A DNA stretch of 64,000 nt, from NCBI RefSeq assembly GCF_965223285.1, contig NZ_OZ244997.1, positions 5,456,001 through 5,520,000 of the forward strand, read 5' to 3'. Of this stretch, positions 50,047 through 59,394 are shown piece by piece. The stretch is from Leptofilum sp965223285. Its GTDB lineage: Bacteria; Chloroflexota; Anaerolineae; Promineifilales; Promineifilaceae. Made by a program: the position numbers and the translations under genes. Each line of letters begins with the position of its first letter. Positions within the stretch are counted from its first letter, which is position 1. A model generated the notes under the pieces. The model had not been told where the DNA came from and made no database searches. It saw only the letters and a list, made by a program, of their open reading frames with translations.

Positions 50047-51504
50047 CTAGAAGATTGTAGCTGCAAGTTTGGCGATGTAGCCCTCGATTTCGTCTGGCGG
50101 CACGTTGGTAAAGCCCATCATCAACCCCTGGCACTTTGGCTGAGCAAAATATTCTCGTGAAAGCGGCGCAATGCCCATGCCTACTTTGCGTGCTTTGGTA
50201 AGAACGGCCGTTTCGTCAAATCGCTCATCCAGAAAACCAGCCACGTGCATTCCACAAGTTGCTTCCCCCAACGTGATGGCCCCGGCCAGATGGTGCTCAA
50301 CTGCTTCTACCAGCGCATCCCTCCGTGCCCGATACTGTTTTTGCATCCGGCGAATGTGGCGCACAAAGTGGCCTTCCAGCATAAATTCAGCAATGGTTGC
50401 TTGCACGATGGTGGCACTGTTGATGGACATCGGCAGCTTGACGCCACCAAATACATCCACCAAATCTGGCGGCAGCACCACGTAGCCAACGCGCAGACCC
50501 GGTAGCAATACTTTGCTAAACGTGCCGATATAAATGACGCGCTGCTGGGTATCCAACCCTTGTAAAGCCACAAGGGGAGAGCCATCGTAATGAAAAACAC
50601 TGTCGTAATCATCCTCCAAAATCCAGGCGTTTTGCTGTGCCGCCCAGGCGAGCAGCTGTTGGCGGCGGGCCAGACTCATCGTCACGCCGAGCGGATATTG
50701 GTGGGATGGCGTCACGTAGGCCAATCGCGCCGCTGGAGCTTTCGCCAAGCCGATTTTTACGTTGAGCCCATCTTCATCCACCGGCACGGGAATCAGGTCT
50801 GCCCCGCGATAGCGCACCAGACCAGAGGCGTTGATGTAGCCAGGTTCTTCCATCCAAACCTGGTCGCCCGGATTTAGCAGTGCCAAGGTTGCCACCAGGA
50901 TGCCGCTCACCGCACCCGGCACGATGATAATTTGCTCAGGCAGACAATGCAGCCCTCTCGCGGAGGTTAGATAGCTGGCAATTGCCTCGCGCAATGAACG
51001 CATGCCGTAAAAATGCGTATCAAGCTGCTGGTTGCGCCGCAGGCAGCGGTTGGCAAAGCGATTCCACACCTTGTAGGGGAAAATGTCCAGCCCCGGTGCG
51101 CCAATAGCAAAGGCCGTGCCACCCGGTAGAATTTGGTTAAGGCTGCGGCCAAGCGGTTCTAGTGCTTCGCCTATGCGAGAAATCGGCCGAACGCGCTCAG
51201 TTGGTATAGGGGGTGGGGTTATCCGGCTTCTTTGTTCAACCACAAATGTGCCATGCCCCACAGCGGCTTCCAGATATCCTTCGGCAATGAGCTGGTCGAA
51301 GGCGTTGCGCAAGGTATTGCGGGATACGCCCCAAATGGCGGCTAAATCACGGGTAGACGGGAGCTTGGTGTTGGCTTCCAGCCTGCCATCGGTGATGGCG
51401 TCACGCAATCCCTGGTAAATTTGCCGGTAAAGCGGCCGTTTGGCTGCCGGATCAACAGTAACAAGCGAAAGATAAAAGGTGTTGGGCAGGGTACGTTGCG
51501 GCAT
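50047..51504 (-). CDS. MocR/GntR-type regulator with aminotransferase domain
   Basis: A 485-aa MocR-family protein. The N-terminal GntR winged helix (about residues 20-90) has LPSTRDLAAIWGVSRNTLRNAFDQL. The rest is a fold-I PLP aminotransferase domain, with the PLP Lys in YIGTFSKVLLPGLRVGYV. PdxR and GabR are known relatives, controlling vitamin B6 or GABA genes. No such target is adjacent. It is transcribed away from the valS leader, so autoregulation from the shared gap is possible. Confidence 0.92.
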   Translation of the reverse strand: MPQRTLPNTFYLSLVTVDPAAKRPLYRQIYQGLRDAITDGRLEANTKLPSTRDLAAIWGVSRNTLRNAFDQLIAEGYLEAAVGHGTFVVEQRSRITPPPIPTERVRPISRIGEALEPLGRSLNQILPGGTAFAIGAPGLDIFPYKVWNRFANRCLRRNQQLDTHFYGMRSLREAIASYLTSARGLHCLPEQIIIVPGAVSGILVATLALLNPGDQVWMEEPGYINASGLVRYRGADLIPVPVDEDGLNVKIGLAKAPAARLAYVTPSHQYPLGVTMSLARRQQLLAWAAQQNAWILEDDYDSVFHYDGSPLVALQGLDTQQRVIYIGTFSKVLLPGLRVGYVVLPPDLVDVFGGVKLPMSINSATIVQATIAEFMLEGHFVRHIRRMQKQYRARRDALVEAVEHHLAGAITLGEATCGMHVAGFLDERFDETAVLTKARKVGMGIAPLSREYFAQPKCQGLMMGFTNVPPDEIEGYIAKLAATIF

Positions 51505-51544
51505 GTCTGGATTTTAGCTGAACCAAAGCGACGGCTCAAAACAA

Positions 51545-51573
51545 TTGTCTAAGCCTAGCAGCTTTGCTATACT
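51545..51573 (+). promoter_or_regulatory. Promoter for the valS T-box leader
   Basis: TTGTCT (51545-51550), a 17-nt spacer and TATACT (51568-51573) form a good sigma-70-type promoter just before the T-box leader. Transcription should start near 51580. Confidence 0.7.
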
Positions 51574-51579
51574 CCCGCT

Positions 51580-51845
51580 CAGTTAAAAACGAAAAAGATG
51601 ATGAATGGGAGTAGTAAGAAATAGCCCCCACGAGAGAGCCAGAGCAGTTGTCGGTGTGAGCTTTGGTGGAAACGGCCGTTTCCGAAGTCGCCCAGGAGTT
51701 GTGGTACTGAACTAAAGTAGGTGCCATCGGGAAAGCCCGTTAACGCTTAGCTGAGTGCCGTTTTCGTATTTTGAAGACGGAACCAAGGTGGTACCGCGTG
51801 AGAAACCAAGCTCTCGTCCTTGAACTGGATGAGGGCTTTTTATTT
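51580..51845 (+). promoter_or_regulatory. T-box riboswitch of valS
   Basis: The leader contains the diagnostic T-box sequence AACCAAGGTGGTACCGCG (51781-51798), which base-pairs with the uncharged tRNA acceptor end, followed by a terminator. Stem I features are visible: GGGAGTAGTAA, AGAGAGCC and CCCAGGAGTTGTGGTACTGA. The specifier region at 51701-51706 holds the valine codons GUG and GUA, fitting tRNA-Val. A GGAAACGGCCGTTTCC hairpin (51668-51683) lies inside Stem I. Uncharged tRNA-Val should favour antitermination and valS expression. The 455-bp gap 51505-51959 holds this, its promoter and a repeat. Confidence 0.93.
51809..51845 (+). terminator. T-box terminator hairpin
   Basis: AGCTCTCGTCC (51809-51819) can pair along 11 positions with GGATGAGGGCT (51827-51837, two wobbles), followed by TTTTTATTT. 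It is the regulated terminator of the valS leader. Confidence 0.85.
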
Positions 51846-51853
51846 GCAAGAAT

Positions 51854-51932
51854 TTAACGCAAAGAACACAAAGCAAAAAAAGGTGCAAAGGAAAAAACAT
51901 AAACCCTTTGCTTCTTTGCGCCTTTGCGTCAA
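51854..51932. repeat. Small inverted repeat between T-box terminator and valS
   Basis: TTAACGCAAAGAACACAAAG and CTTTGCGCCTTTGCGTCAA are imperfect inverted ends of a dispersed intergenic element. It lies after the T-box terminator and before the valS ribosome site. A related word set is inserted in lysA (59623-59655). Confidence 0.6.
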
Positions 51933-51959
51933 AAAAATGAAAAGTGGAAGGAAACAACG

Positions 51960-54641
51960 ATGACCAACATGCCCAAAGCGTACGATTTTAGCAGCACCGA
52001 AGAGCGACTTTACCAGTGGTGGGAAGAAAATGGCTGGTTCAAGCCAGAAGCCCGTCCAGCCGACGCCAAACCATTTGTCATTTCCATTCCGCCGCCGAAC
52101 GTGACGGGCGAACTGCACATGGGGCACGCCATGTTTGTGGCCCTGGAAGACCTCATGATTCGCCGGGCGCGGATGCAAGGGCGGGCTGCGCTGTGGGTGC
52201 CAGGCACCGACCACGCGGGCATTGCCACGCAGCTACAAGTGGAGCGGTTGCTACGCAGCGAAGGCACGTCGCGCGAGGAAATTGGGCGCGAGGCGTTTTT
52301 GGAGCGCACCTGGGCCTGGAAGAAAAAGTACGGTGGCCACATTACCAACCAACTGCGCCGCTTGGGTGCCTCCTGCGATTGGGATCGGGAGCGGTTTACG
52401 CTGGATGAGGGGTTGTCTGAGGCGGTAAAAGAAGCGTTTGTGCGCCTTTACCGCATGGGGCTGATTTATCGGGCGGAATATTTGGTGAACTGGTCGCCGG
52501 GGCTGCAAACGGCCGTTTCCGACCTCGAAGTTGAATATTCTGAAGAACAAGGGTTGATGTACCATTTCAAGTATCCGGTAAAAGGTGGCGGGCATCTGCC
52601 AGTGGCTACCACCCGGCCAGAGACAATTTTGGGAGATACGGCCGTTGCCGTTCATCCCGACGATGAGCGATATGCTGAATTTGTGGGCAAAACCTGCCTC
52701 GTCCCCATGCTCAACCGCGAAATTCCCATTATCGCCGACGAGTACGTAGATATGAGTTTTGGCACAGGCGCACTTAAAATCACCCCCGGCCACGATCCCA
52801 ACGACTTCGAGATTGGGCAGCGGCACGGTTTAGACATCATCAACATCATGAACAAAGACGCCACGCTCAACGAAAACGCCGGGCAGTATGCCGGGCTGGA
52901 GCGATTTGAAGCCCGCGAGAAGCTGTGGGCAGACATGGAAGCTAGCGATCTAATTATCGAAACGAAGCCGCACACGCTTAGCGTGCCGCGCAGCCAGCGT
53001 GGGGGTGAAGTGATCGAGCCGCTGGTCTCCCGGCAATGGTTTGTGAACGTGGAACCTGCCGCCAAGATGGGGTTGGATGCTGTGCATCGCGGTCGCGTGC
53101 GCATCGTGCCGGAGCGGTTTGTGAAGGTGTGGGACAACTGGCTGGAAAACATCAAGCCGTGGTGCATCAGCCGCCAGCTTTGGTGGGGTCATCGCATTCC
53201 GGCCTGGTACGTAAATGACGATCCGGCCAAGGTGGTTGTGGCCCACAGCGAAGAAGAAGCGTTCGCCGAAGCTAAAGCAAAATATGGCGAGGAGATTACC
53301 CTTACCCAAGACCCTGACGTGCTGGATACCTGGTTCAGCAGCGGCTTGTGGCCTTTCTCCACGCTGGGCTGGCCAGAAAACACGCCCGATTTGCAGCGTT
53401 TTTATCCCACCGACGTGATGGAAACCGGCTACGATATTTTGTTCTTCTGGGTGGCGCGAATGGTGATGTCGGCGCTGCTGTTTACGAATGATATTCCCTT
53501 CCACACCGTTTATTTGCATGGGCTGGTGCGGGATGAACACGGCCGTAAAATGTCCAAATCCTACGGCAACGTGACCGATCCGCTGGTGGTGATGGGCGAA
53601 CTCGGCACCGACGCGCTGCGCTTCACGCTGCTCACCAGCGGCACCCCCGGCAACGACTTGAATTTGGCGTTGTCCAAAGTGGAAAGCAACCGCAACTTTG
53701 CCAACAAAATCTGGAACACGGCTCGCTTCATCGCCGCCAATCTGGATAAAGCAACGAAAGCGGACGTGACTGATTCCCCGAGCTTCACCGCTGCTGACCA
53801 GTGGATTCTCACCCGGCTGAGCCAGGTGACGGAAACGGCCGATCGCCTAATGGACGGCTACAACTTTGGTGAAGCCGGGCGGCAGGTATACGATTTTCTC
53901 TGGGGCGACTTTGCTGATTGGTATGTGGAGCTGGCTAAAGTTCAGCTGCGCGAAGGTAGCAGCCGCGCCTGGACGACGCTTTCTGTTTTGCGCGGGGTGC
54001 TGGACAACTGCCTGCGGCTGCTCCATCCCTACATCCCCTATGTGACGGAAGAAACGTGGCAGCAGCTCAAGCAAGCGTTTGAAGCTGCCGACCTGGGCAT
54101 TGCGCCAGCAGGTGGCTGGCCAGAGGCAATCATCATTGCCGATTGGCCTACCGTTGGCGAAAAATTTCCAGAGGCGGCGGCCGATTTTGAGCGGCTGCGG
54201 GAGCTGGTGCGGGCGATCCGAGCGGCGCGGGCTGAAAATGGAGTCGAGCCGGGTAAGTGGATTACGGCCGTACTTTCCACTGGTGACAAAACCATCTTCA
54301 TTAATGAGCAAAAGCCAATTCTGAGTGCGCTAGCCCGGTTGAATTTGGAAGAGTTAATTGTGAAGGAAACGGCCGTTCCCCCCGAACAATCCATCACCCT
54401 TTCACTTGGGGAAATTAGCTGCTACCTGCCATTGGCAGGCATGGTCGATCTGGATAAAGAGCGGGAACGGCTCATTAAAGAAATTGCCGATCTGGATAAG
54501 CAAATCAAGCGGGTCACGGGCTTGCTCAACAGCCCCTTTGCCCAAAAAGCACCCGCAGCCGTCGTGCAAAAAGAGCGCGATAAGCTGGCCGACCTGCAAG
54601 CCAGCCACACAGAGCTTTCTGAGCGACTCGCCTCATTATAA
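51960..54641 (+). CDS. valS: Valyl-tRNA synthetase
   Basis: An 893-aa class I synthetase. The HIGH-type motif is in PPNVTGELHMGHAM and the KMSKS loop in GRKMSKSYGNVTDP. The editing (CP1) domain carries ATTRPETILGDTAVAV. A C-terminal coiled coil (KERERLIKEIADLDKQIKRV) is typical of ValRS. The ATG at 51960 follows GGAAGGAAAC; an ATG 36 nt upstream lies in the repeat and is less likely. A T-box leader controls it. Confidence 0.98.
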   Translation: MTNMPKAYDFSSTEERLYQWWEENGWFKPEARPADAKPFVISIPPPNVTGELHMGHAMFVALEDLMIRRARMQGRAALWVPGTDHAGIATQLQVERLLRSEGTSREEIGREAFLERTWAWKKKYGGHITNQLRRLGASCDWDRERFTLDEGLSEAVKEAFVRLYRMGLIYRAEYLVNWSPGLQTAVSDLEVEYSEEQGLMYHFKYPVKGGGHLPVATTRPETILGDTAVAVHPDDERYAEFVGKTCLVPMLNREIPIIADEYVDMSFGTGALKITPGHDPNDFEIGQRHGLDIINIMNKDATLNENAGQYAGLERFEAREKLWADMEASDLIIETKPHTLSVPRSQRGGEVIEPLVSRQWFVNVEPAAKMGLDAVHRGRVRIVPERFVKVWDNWLENIKPWCISRQLWWGHRIPAWYVNDDPAKVVVAHSEEEAFAEAKAKYGEEITLTQDPDVLDTWFSSGLWPFSTLGWPENTPDLQRFYPTDVMETGYDILFFWVARMVMSALLFTNDIPFHTVYLHGLVRDEHGRKMSKSYGNVTDPLVVMGELGTDALRFTLLTSGTPGNDLNLALSKVESNRNFANKIWNTARFIAANLDKATKADVTDSPSFTAADQWILTRLSQVTETADRLMDGYNFGEAGRQVYDFLWGDFADWYVELAKVQLREGSSRAWTTLSVLRGVLDNCLRLLHPYIPYVTEETWQQLKQAFEAADLGIAPAGGWPEAIIIADWPTVGEKFPEAAADFERLRELVRAIRAARAENGVEPGKWITAVLSTGDKTIFINEQKPILSALARLNLEELIVKETAVPPEQSITLSLGEISCYLPLAGMVDLDKERERLIKEIADLDKQIKRVTGLLNSPFAQKAPAAVVQKERDKLADLQASHTELSERLASL

Positions 54642-54647
54642 ATTTCG

Positions 54648-54707
54648 GTAGGGGCGCACCCCCGTGTGCGCCCCACGTATTAGGCAGACACGGGGGTCTG
54701 CCCCTAC
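54648..54707. repeat. GC-rich palindromic repeat after valS
   Basis: GTAGGGGCGCACCCCCGTGT and ACACGGGGGTCTGCCCCTAC are inverted around about 20 nt. This is the 'GTAGGGGC...GCCCCTAC' kind of dispersed hairpin found in many genomes. It may serve as the valS terminator, though no U-tract follows. The rest of the 195-bp gap has no gene. Confidence 0.65.
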
Positions 54708-54836
54708 TAGTGCAGGCACTTTATTATCCCATTAGCCTGCGATTCGTCACATCTTTGTTTGGCAGTTGTCAGTCGGTTTGTGTCGCATAGCCGTACTATG
54801 TATACTCCATTATTGTATTAGCCAAAGGAGTATCAT

Positions 54837-56684
54837 ATGCCCCATAGAATCGCCGCCAAAGGATACACCAGCGTTGTGCTGGTGCTAAACATGAAGCGTT
54901 TTGTGGATGGTGAAATTGCTCAGAAGCGTTTCGAGACAGTTCGTGGTTCGTTAGATTTTACTGAGGCCTTGCAGCACCATTGGCCCGACAGTTTGCCCCA
55001 TCCGGCACGCTTTACCCCCGCAAACGACACAGACATGACAGTTGAAGATGTTGGATTTGCTACTGGCGTTTTTCGCTCGTTATTCCTGGATCGGCATACG
55101 TCCCCCACTTATTTGCTAGACAAAGAGAAAGTTGCGTTTTCCCCTGGTTTAGAGAGCAATTTTCAGTTCAAAACCTTGTTCAAGCGGGCGTGGGATCGGT
55201 GGCAGATTTCTATTCGCCCCACCATGACAGGCTTCTTCATCATTCGGCTTGTTTACCGATACCAGCAATCACCTCGTTCTGTGATTGATTTGGCGAAAGA
55301 CGCCATTAAATTGCAAGAGCCGCTAGACGTACCCAGTGCAGTACGTTGGCTGAGATACAATCGAGAGCGGTACGAAAACCAACCGGACAAGCTGGCAGAA
55401 AAAGAGCGGTCTGTGAAGGAACTACTGGCGTGGCTGGGTGCCGATGTAGACAGCCCTCAGGATAGTGAAACGCTATATTATCCGGTGCAGTGGAAACTGG
55501 CGGTGGAAGCAATTAACTTCTTTGTGGAGGACGGCCGTTTCACCATACCCCACAAAGATGGCGACATTGAATTACGGCCGTATCCACCACACCATTCACT
55601 GCCTCTACATGACTCATATATCATTTACCATTTTGATGAGCTTTTGGCAGAGCCTGGTGTCATTGACAGAGCCAAGCAAGGCACTGCCAAAGCTGGCGTG
55701 AAGGTGCCCGTCTCCCTCAACAAAATTCGGCAATCCAACAAGCTGCGGAATGCCATTGTGAGTCTGATGGAGGGAACTGTTCTACGCGATCCTGACAAGC
55801 CGGATGAGGAATTGGATAGCAATGGCTACTTTCCGTCGCTTCGCTGGAATTTGGCCGATGCCATGTTCAACGATAAGGATGAGAATTTGGCTTCCTGGAG
55901 TGACGAGCTGTGTTTATTTAACGGCCGTACCGCCCTTATCATACCCTCCAAAAAGTGGCGCAACTACGAAATGGCTGTCTCCACGGTGCCCAGCGCAACG
56001 CTGAAAGTGCAGTATGTTCGCTACTGGGAAGCCATTGAGCGGATGGTTGAGTTTGTGCTGGAAGTGCGCGTATTGGTACAGCTCATTGAAAGTGACTCTT
56101 ACCGGTTGCTGGCCCAAATTGCCAACACCATCGAAGAAATGCGGGCCGATATGTTCGATGGCGATATTGTGATCGAAGGGGAGCTAAAAGAGCAAATGGC
56201 AAGGGCGGCGCACCTACGGCGGATGGCAGCCTTGGCCCAAAGTGTTAGTCACCCGCCATTTTGGGGACGGGCAGAATATGCTGTACATAAAGCAGAGCGA
56301 TTATTTGGGTTACTGGATGTGCCGCGCATTTTGAAGCACGTCAATCGCAATATAGAAAGCATTAACAGCGTGGCGGATCATGTGGATGAACTGTACATCG
56401 CCGATTTGTCGGAAAAGAGCAATGATAAAGCGACGGTGCTATCCTTGGGTTTAGCGGCCGTTTCCTTCATTGTCACTTTGCTGGCCTTACCCTCATTTTG
56501 GTACGATCTAGCGGGGCTAAACGATGAATGGTGGCAACAGGAAACGCTCTACAATATTGTCTTTTTTACAGGCACATTCTTAGGGATAAGCGTGGTCATT
56601 GCCGCCATTGTGCTTTCGGCGAATGCCTTGCGCCGCCGCGATACCCGGCGTATGATGCGCCATCTTTTTAACCAAGACAGGTAA
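54837..56684 (+). CDS. Large protein of unknown function with two C-terminal membrane helices
   Basis: A 615-aa protein. The first 520 residues are soluble, mixed alpha/beta, with Trp- and Arg-rich helices and no recognised motif. Two transmembrane helices close it at about residues 535-556 (LSLGLAAVSFIVTLLALPSF) and 578-600 (IVFFTGTFLGISVVIAAIVL), then a basic tail. The layout, long cytosolic part plus terminal hairpin, loosely recalls CorA-like or toxin-effector membrane proteins. It is 4 bp from the DUF971 gene, and a NACHT gene follows, so a defence link is possible but unproven. Confidence 0.75.
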   Translation: MPHRIAAKGYTSVVLVLNMKRFVDGEIAQKRFETVRGSLDFTEALQHHWPDSLPHPARFTPANDTDMTVEDVGFATGVFRSLFLDRHTSPTYLLDKEKVAFSPGLESNFQFKTLFKRAWDRWQISIRPTMTGFFIIRLVYRYQQSPRSVIDLAKDAIKLQEPLDVPSAVRWLRYNRERYENQPDKLAEKERSVKELLAWLGADVDSPQDSETLYYPVQWKLAVEAINFFVEDGRFTIPHKDGDIELRPYPPHHSLPLHDSYIIYHFDELLAEPGVIDRAKQGTAKAGVKVPVSLNKIRQSNKLRNAIVSLMEGTVLRDPDKPDEELDSNGYFPSLRWNLADAMFNDKDENLASWSDELCLFNGRTALIIPSKKWRNYEMAVSTVPSATLKVQYVRYWEAIERMVEFVLEVRVLVQLIESDSYRLLAQIANTIEEMRADMFDGDIVIEGELKEQMARAAHLRRMAALAQSVSHPPFWGRAEYAVHKAERLFGLLDVPRILKHVNRNIESINSVADHVDELYIADLSEKSNDKATVLSLGLAAVSFIVTLLALPSFWYDLAGLNDEWWQQETLYNIVFFTGTFLGISVVIAAIVLSANALRRRDTRRMMRHLFNQDR

Positions 56685-56688
56685 AGTA

Positions 56689-57015
56689 ATGGAAAAATTT
56701 AAACCCACTAGTGTGAAAGCCGATAGAAATGAACGCGTATTAAAAATTAGCTGGGATGACGGCCGTGAAAGCATTTACCCTTTTGCTGGCCTGCGGGCTG
56801 TTTGCCCCTGTGTAGAGTGCAAAGGCGGCCACGACAACATGGGTGGCCCGGCCGACCCAGCCCAAGTGCGCGACGCGCGAGATAGCGGCATCACTGTTAC
56901 CAATTTACAGGCAGTAGGTGCTTACGCCCTCCAATTCTTCTGGAGCGACGGCCACGATTCCGGTATTTACACCTGGGAGTATCTGCGCCAGTCTGACCCC
57001 GCTTTGGCTGAGTAA
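56689..57015 (+). CDS. DUF971 family protein (GBBH-like N-terminal domain)
   Basis: A 108-aa protein with the DUF971 pattern: LKISWDDGRESIYPFAGLRAVCPCVECKGG, then ALQFFWSDGHDSGIYTWEYLR. Similar domains are the N-terminal part of gamma-butyrobetaine hydroxylase and sit near Fe-S genes in other bacteria. The Cys pair in CPCVEC suggests metal or iron-sulfur binding. The start follows the 615-aa gene by 4 bp, so the two are cotranscribed. Confidence 0.87.
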   Translation: MEKFKPTSVKADRNERVLKISWDDGRESIYPFAGLRAVCPCVECKGGHDNMGGPADPAQVRDARDSGITVTNLQAVGAYALQFFWSDGHDSGIYTWEYLRQSDPALAE

Positions 57016-57195
57016 TCGGTATTCAGTCTTCCAGCCAACGATATCATTTTCCATATTCTTGCTAAAAACCAAGGAGGAAGCATCCCCAGATGCGCCCAGC
57101 AATTGAAGGTGCTTTTGCTTGCGATTGTGCCTAAATTCTGCCAAAATAGAGTGAGTTCCGTTTGATTTTGATCAGCATTTTCCTGGGAGAACGCA

Positions 57196-59367
57196 ATGCC
57201 AATAGATCCTTTTACCGCAACAGCAATTGGAGCAACTGCTAAATGGATGTGGGATAGTTACGGCAAAACATTTGTTGATGGCTGGGTCAAAAACGTTGGC
57301 GGTTCCCGCGAAAAGAAGCAGCTAGAAAAACAGTGGCGGGAAGCAAGTCAAACGTACTTGGAAAAGCTGTATGACCAGGTGAATTGGCTACGCTTGCTGG
57401 GCAAAAAAGAGGGGATGCCGCTGGAACGCATTTATACCGATTTAAATGTTCTGGATCAGCCAACCGCCGAAAAATGGTATGACCGCGCTACATTGGAAGA
57501 AGATTACAAAGGGCGGCGCAGCTTTCACGTGCGGCGGGCGACAGAGCGGCAGGATGGGTTGAAAGTCGCCACTGAGTTCAATCGACTTTACATTTTGGGA
57601 AAACCGGGTGCGGGCAAGACGACCTTTATGAAGTTTATGACCCTAGAAACGTTGCGGGGTAAGCTGGGTGAAAAAATCCCGATCTTCATTACGCTAAAAG
57701 AGCTTTCTGACAAGGGGCAGGCGATTTTTCCCTTTATAGTCGAACAGTTGCAGCAATGCGGCTTTGAGGATGCAGAACGCTTTGTGAAGGAGCTGTTAAA
57801 GGAGGGACGGGCGGTGGTGCTGCTTGATGGCCTCGATGAAGTGAATCTTGCAGATGAAAAACGAACGAAGCTTATTGCAGCAATGAAAGATTTTGTGGTT
57901 GAGTTTGAAAAATGCCAAGTGTTGATTACCTGTCGAATTGCCGCTAGTGATTACTCTTTTGCTCGCTTCAAATATGTGGAAATGGCTGATTTTACTGAAG
58001 AACAGCAGAAGCGATTTATCTTTAAGTGGTTTCAGGATGACATGGCGCGGCGAGATGTATGCTGGCAAGCTTTGAAAGACAACAAATCAGCCAATTTGCG
58101 GGAGCTGGCACATGTGCCATTGCTGTTGACGCTGCTGTGCATAACTTTTGAGCGGCGGGGTGAATTTCCACCAGATCGGGATGAAGTATATCGCACAGCG
58201 GTGAATGCGCTGCTGTATGAGTGGGATAACTCGCGGTTGATAAAGAGAGATAAGGTGTATGAAGGGCTGGATGTGAAGTACCGGGAGCGACTACTGGCCT
58301 GGATTGCGTTTGAGACGTTTAGCCGCAATGAGTATTTGTTGGATGAAACCAAGCTTGCAGCGTTAATCGAAGCATATTTAAGCACAGTGCCGCGCATGAA
58401 GGCGGATGTGGATGGTTTTAGCGTGCTAAAAACCATAGAGGCACAGCATGGCTTACTGGTGGAACGTGCCCAGGGGATTTACAGTTTTTCCCACCTGACC
58501 TTGCAAGAATATTTTACGGCGCGTTTTGTGGTAGATAATGCCCAAGATGCTTTACCTCAATTGGTAGCTCATGTTGGCGAAGATCTTTGGCGGGAGGTTT
58601 TCTTGCTGACTGCGGGGATGCTGTATGGTGCAGACAACTTTGCTCAACAATACGTAGCCAGCTTAACGAACCTGATTATAAACGAGCAAACGCTGGTATC
58701 TTACCTGAAATGGGCCGCCGAAAAAAGTGCGGGCGTGGCAACGAAGTGTATGCCCGCTGCCGCCCGCTCTTGGTTCTTTTTCCTTGACCGTGCTTTCGCC
58801 CTCGACTTTGCTCGCACCCTCGATCTCGACCGCACCCTCGACCGCACCCTCACTCGCGAAAGTGCCTTCGCCCTCGACCTTGCTCGTGCCCATGCTCTCG
58901 ACCTCGCTCACACCCTTGACCGCACTCTTGTCTCCCTCTTCGACCGCGACCGCACCCTCGACCTCGACTTTAACCGCACCCTCGCCTTTAATCTTAAACT
59001 TGCTCTTGCCCTTGCACTCGCTCTCGATTTAGCGATCAGCTATGATTATGGTTTGGTGACCCAACTTTCTTTAGATCGTGCCAAAATTGTGCAACATCTG
59101 CAAGTCTGGAGCAGGCAACAATCAAATCTCCCCAATTGGCTGCCACACGCTTTGGCCAACCTGGGTGTCCCTTTAAACCATAAGCAGCTTGCAAAGCTTT
59201 TGCTGCGTTATTGGAGGCTGGAACAGTTTTGGGAATTTGATCGGAGCCAGCTTGATTTGTTAATCCAGTATCTGGCCGGGACGCAGGTTTTAGTAGACTG
59301 TTTGCAGGTGGCTACGGTGCAGGATCGGGCAGCAATTGAGGCGCAGTTATTGCTGCCACCTAATTGA
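57196..59367 (+). CDS. NACHT-type STAND NTPase with repetitive C-terminus
   Basis: A 723-aa protein. An N-terminal helical domain (about 1-95) is of unknown type. The NACHT NTPase follows with Walker A GKPGAGKTTF (135-144), Walker B AVVLLDGLDEVN and sensor VLITCRIAAS. A winged-helix region ends near residue 470 (YSFSHLTLQEYFTARFVVD). Residues about 532-613 are a low-complexity stretch of LDLAR/LDRTL words. A helical C-terminus closes it. NACHT proteins include anti-phage and immune sensors, in which the C-terminus recognises the trigger. No ACGGCCGT copy lies in the gene, which hints at recent acquisition. Confidence 0.9.
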   Translation: MPIDPFTATAIGATAKWMWDSYGKTFVDGWVKNVGGSREKKQLEKQWREASQTYLEKLYDQVNWLRLLGKKEGMPLERIYTDLNVLDQPTAEKWYDRATLEEDYKGRRSFHVRRATERQDGLKVATEFNRLYILGKPGAGKTTFMKFMTLETLRGKLGEKIPIFITLKELSDKGQAIFPFIVEQLQQCGFEDAERFVKELLKEGRAVVLLDGLDEVNLADEKRTKLIAAMKDFVVEFEKCQVLITCRIAASDYSFARFKYVEMADFTEEQQKRFIFKWFQDDMARRDVCWQALKDNKSANLRELAHVPLLLTLLCITFERRGEFPPDRDEVYRTAVNALLYEWDNSRLIKRDKVYEGLDVKYRERLLAWIAFETFSRNEYLLDETKLAALIEAYLSTVPRMKADVDGFSVLKTIEAQHGLLVERAQGIYSFSHLTLQEYFTARFVVDNAQDALPQLVAHVGEDLWREVFLLTAGMLYGADNFAQQYVASLTNLIINEQTLVSYLKWAAEKSAGVATKCMPAAARSWFFFLDRAFALDFARTLDLDRTLDRTLTRESAFALDLARAHALDLAHTLDRTLVSLFDRDRTLDLDFNRTLAFNLKLALALALALDLAISYDYGLVTQLSLDRAKIVQHLQVWSRQQSNLPNWLPHALANLGVPLNHKQLAKLLLRYWRLEQFWEFDRSQLDLLIQYLAGTQVLVDCLQVATVQDRAAIEAQLLLPPN
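58791..59035 (+). repeat. Pyrimidine-rich short repeats inside the NACHT gene
   Basis: The coding strand shows repeated words such as GACCGCACCCTC and CTCGACCTTGCTC with very few purine-rich stretches. They encode a quasi-periodic series of LDRTL and LDLAR units of 4-6 residues. Codon choice (CTC, GAC, CGC, ACC) differs sharply from the flanking parts of the same gene. Confidence 0.8.
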
Positions 59368-59394
59368 GACCTGAAGGGTAAAGATTAGAGGCCC

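Noticed and set aside
50047..51504. PdxR controlling a vitamin B6 operon
   Set aside because: No pdxS or pdxT gene is adjacent, so only the MocR family level is supported.
58791..59035. NACHT repeat region as assembly error or frameshift
   Set aside because: The reading frame stays open through the region and resumes a normal helical sequence after it, and similar LDLAR-type tracts are typical of this NACHT type.
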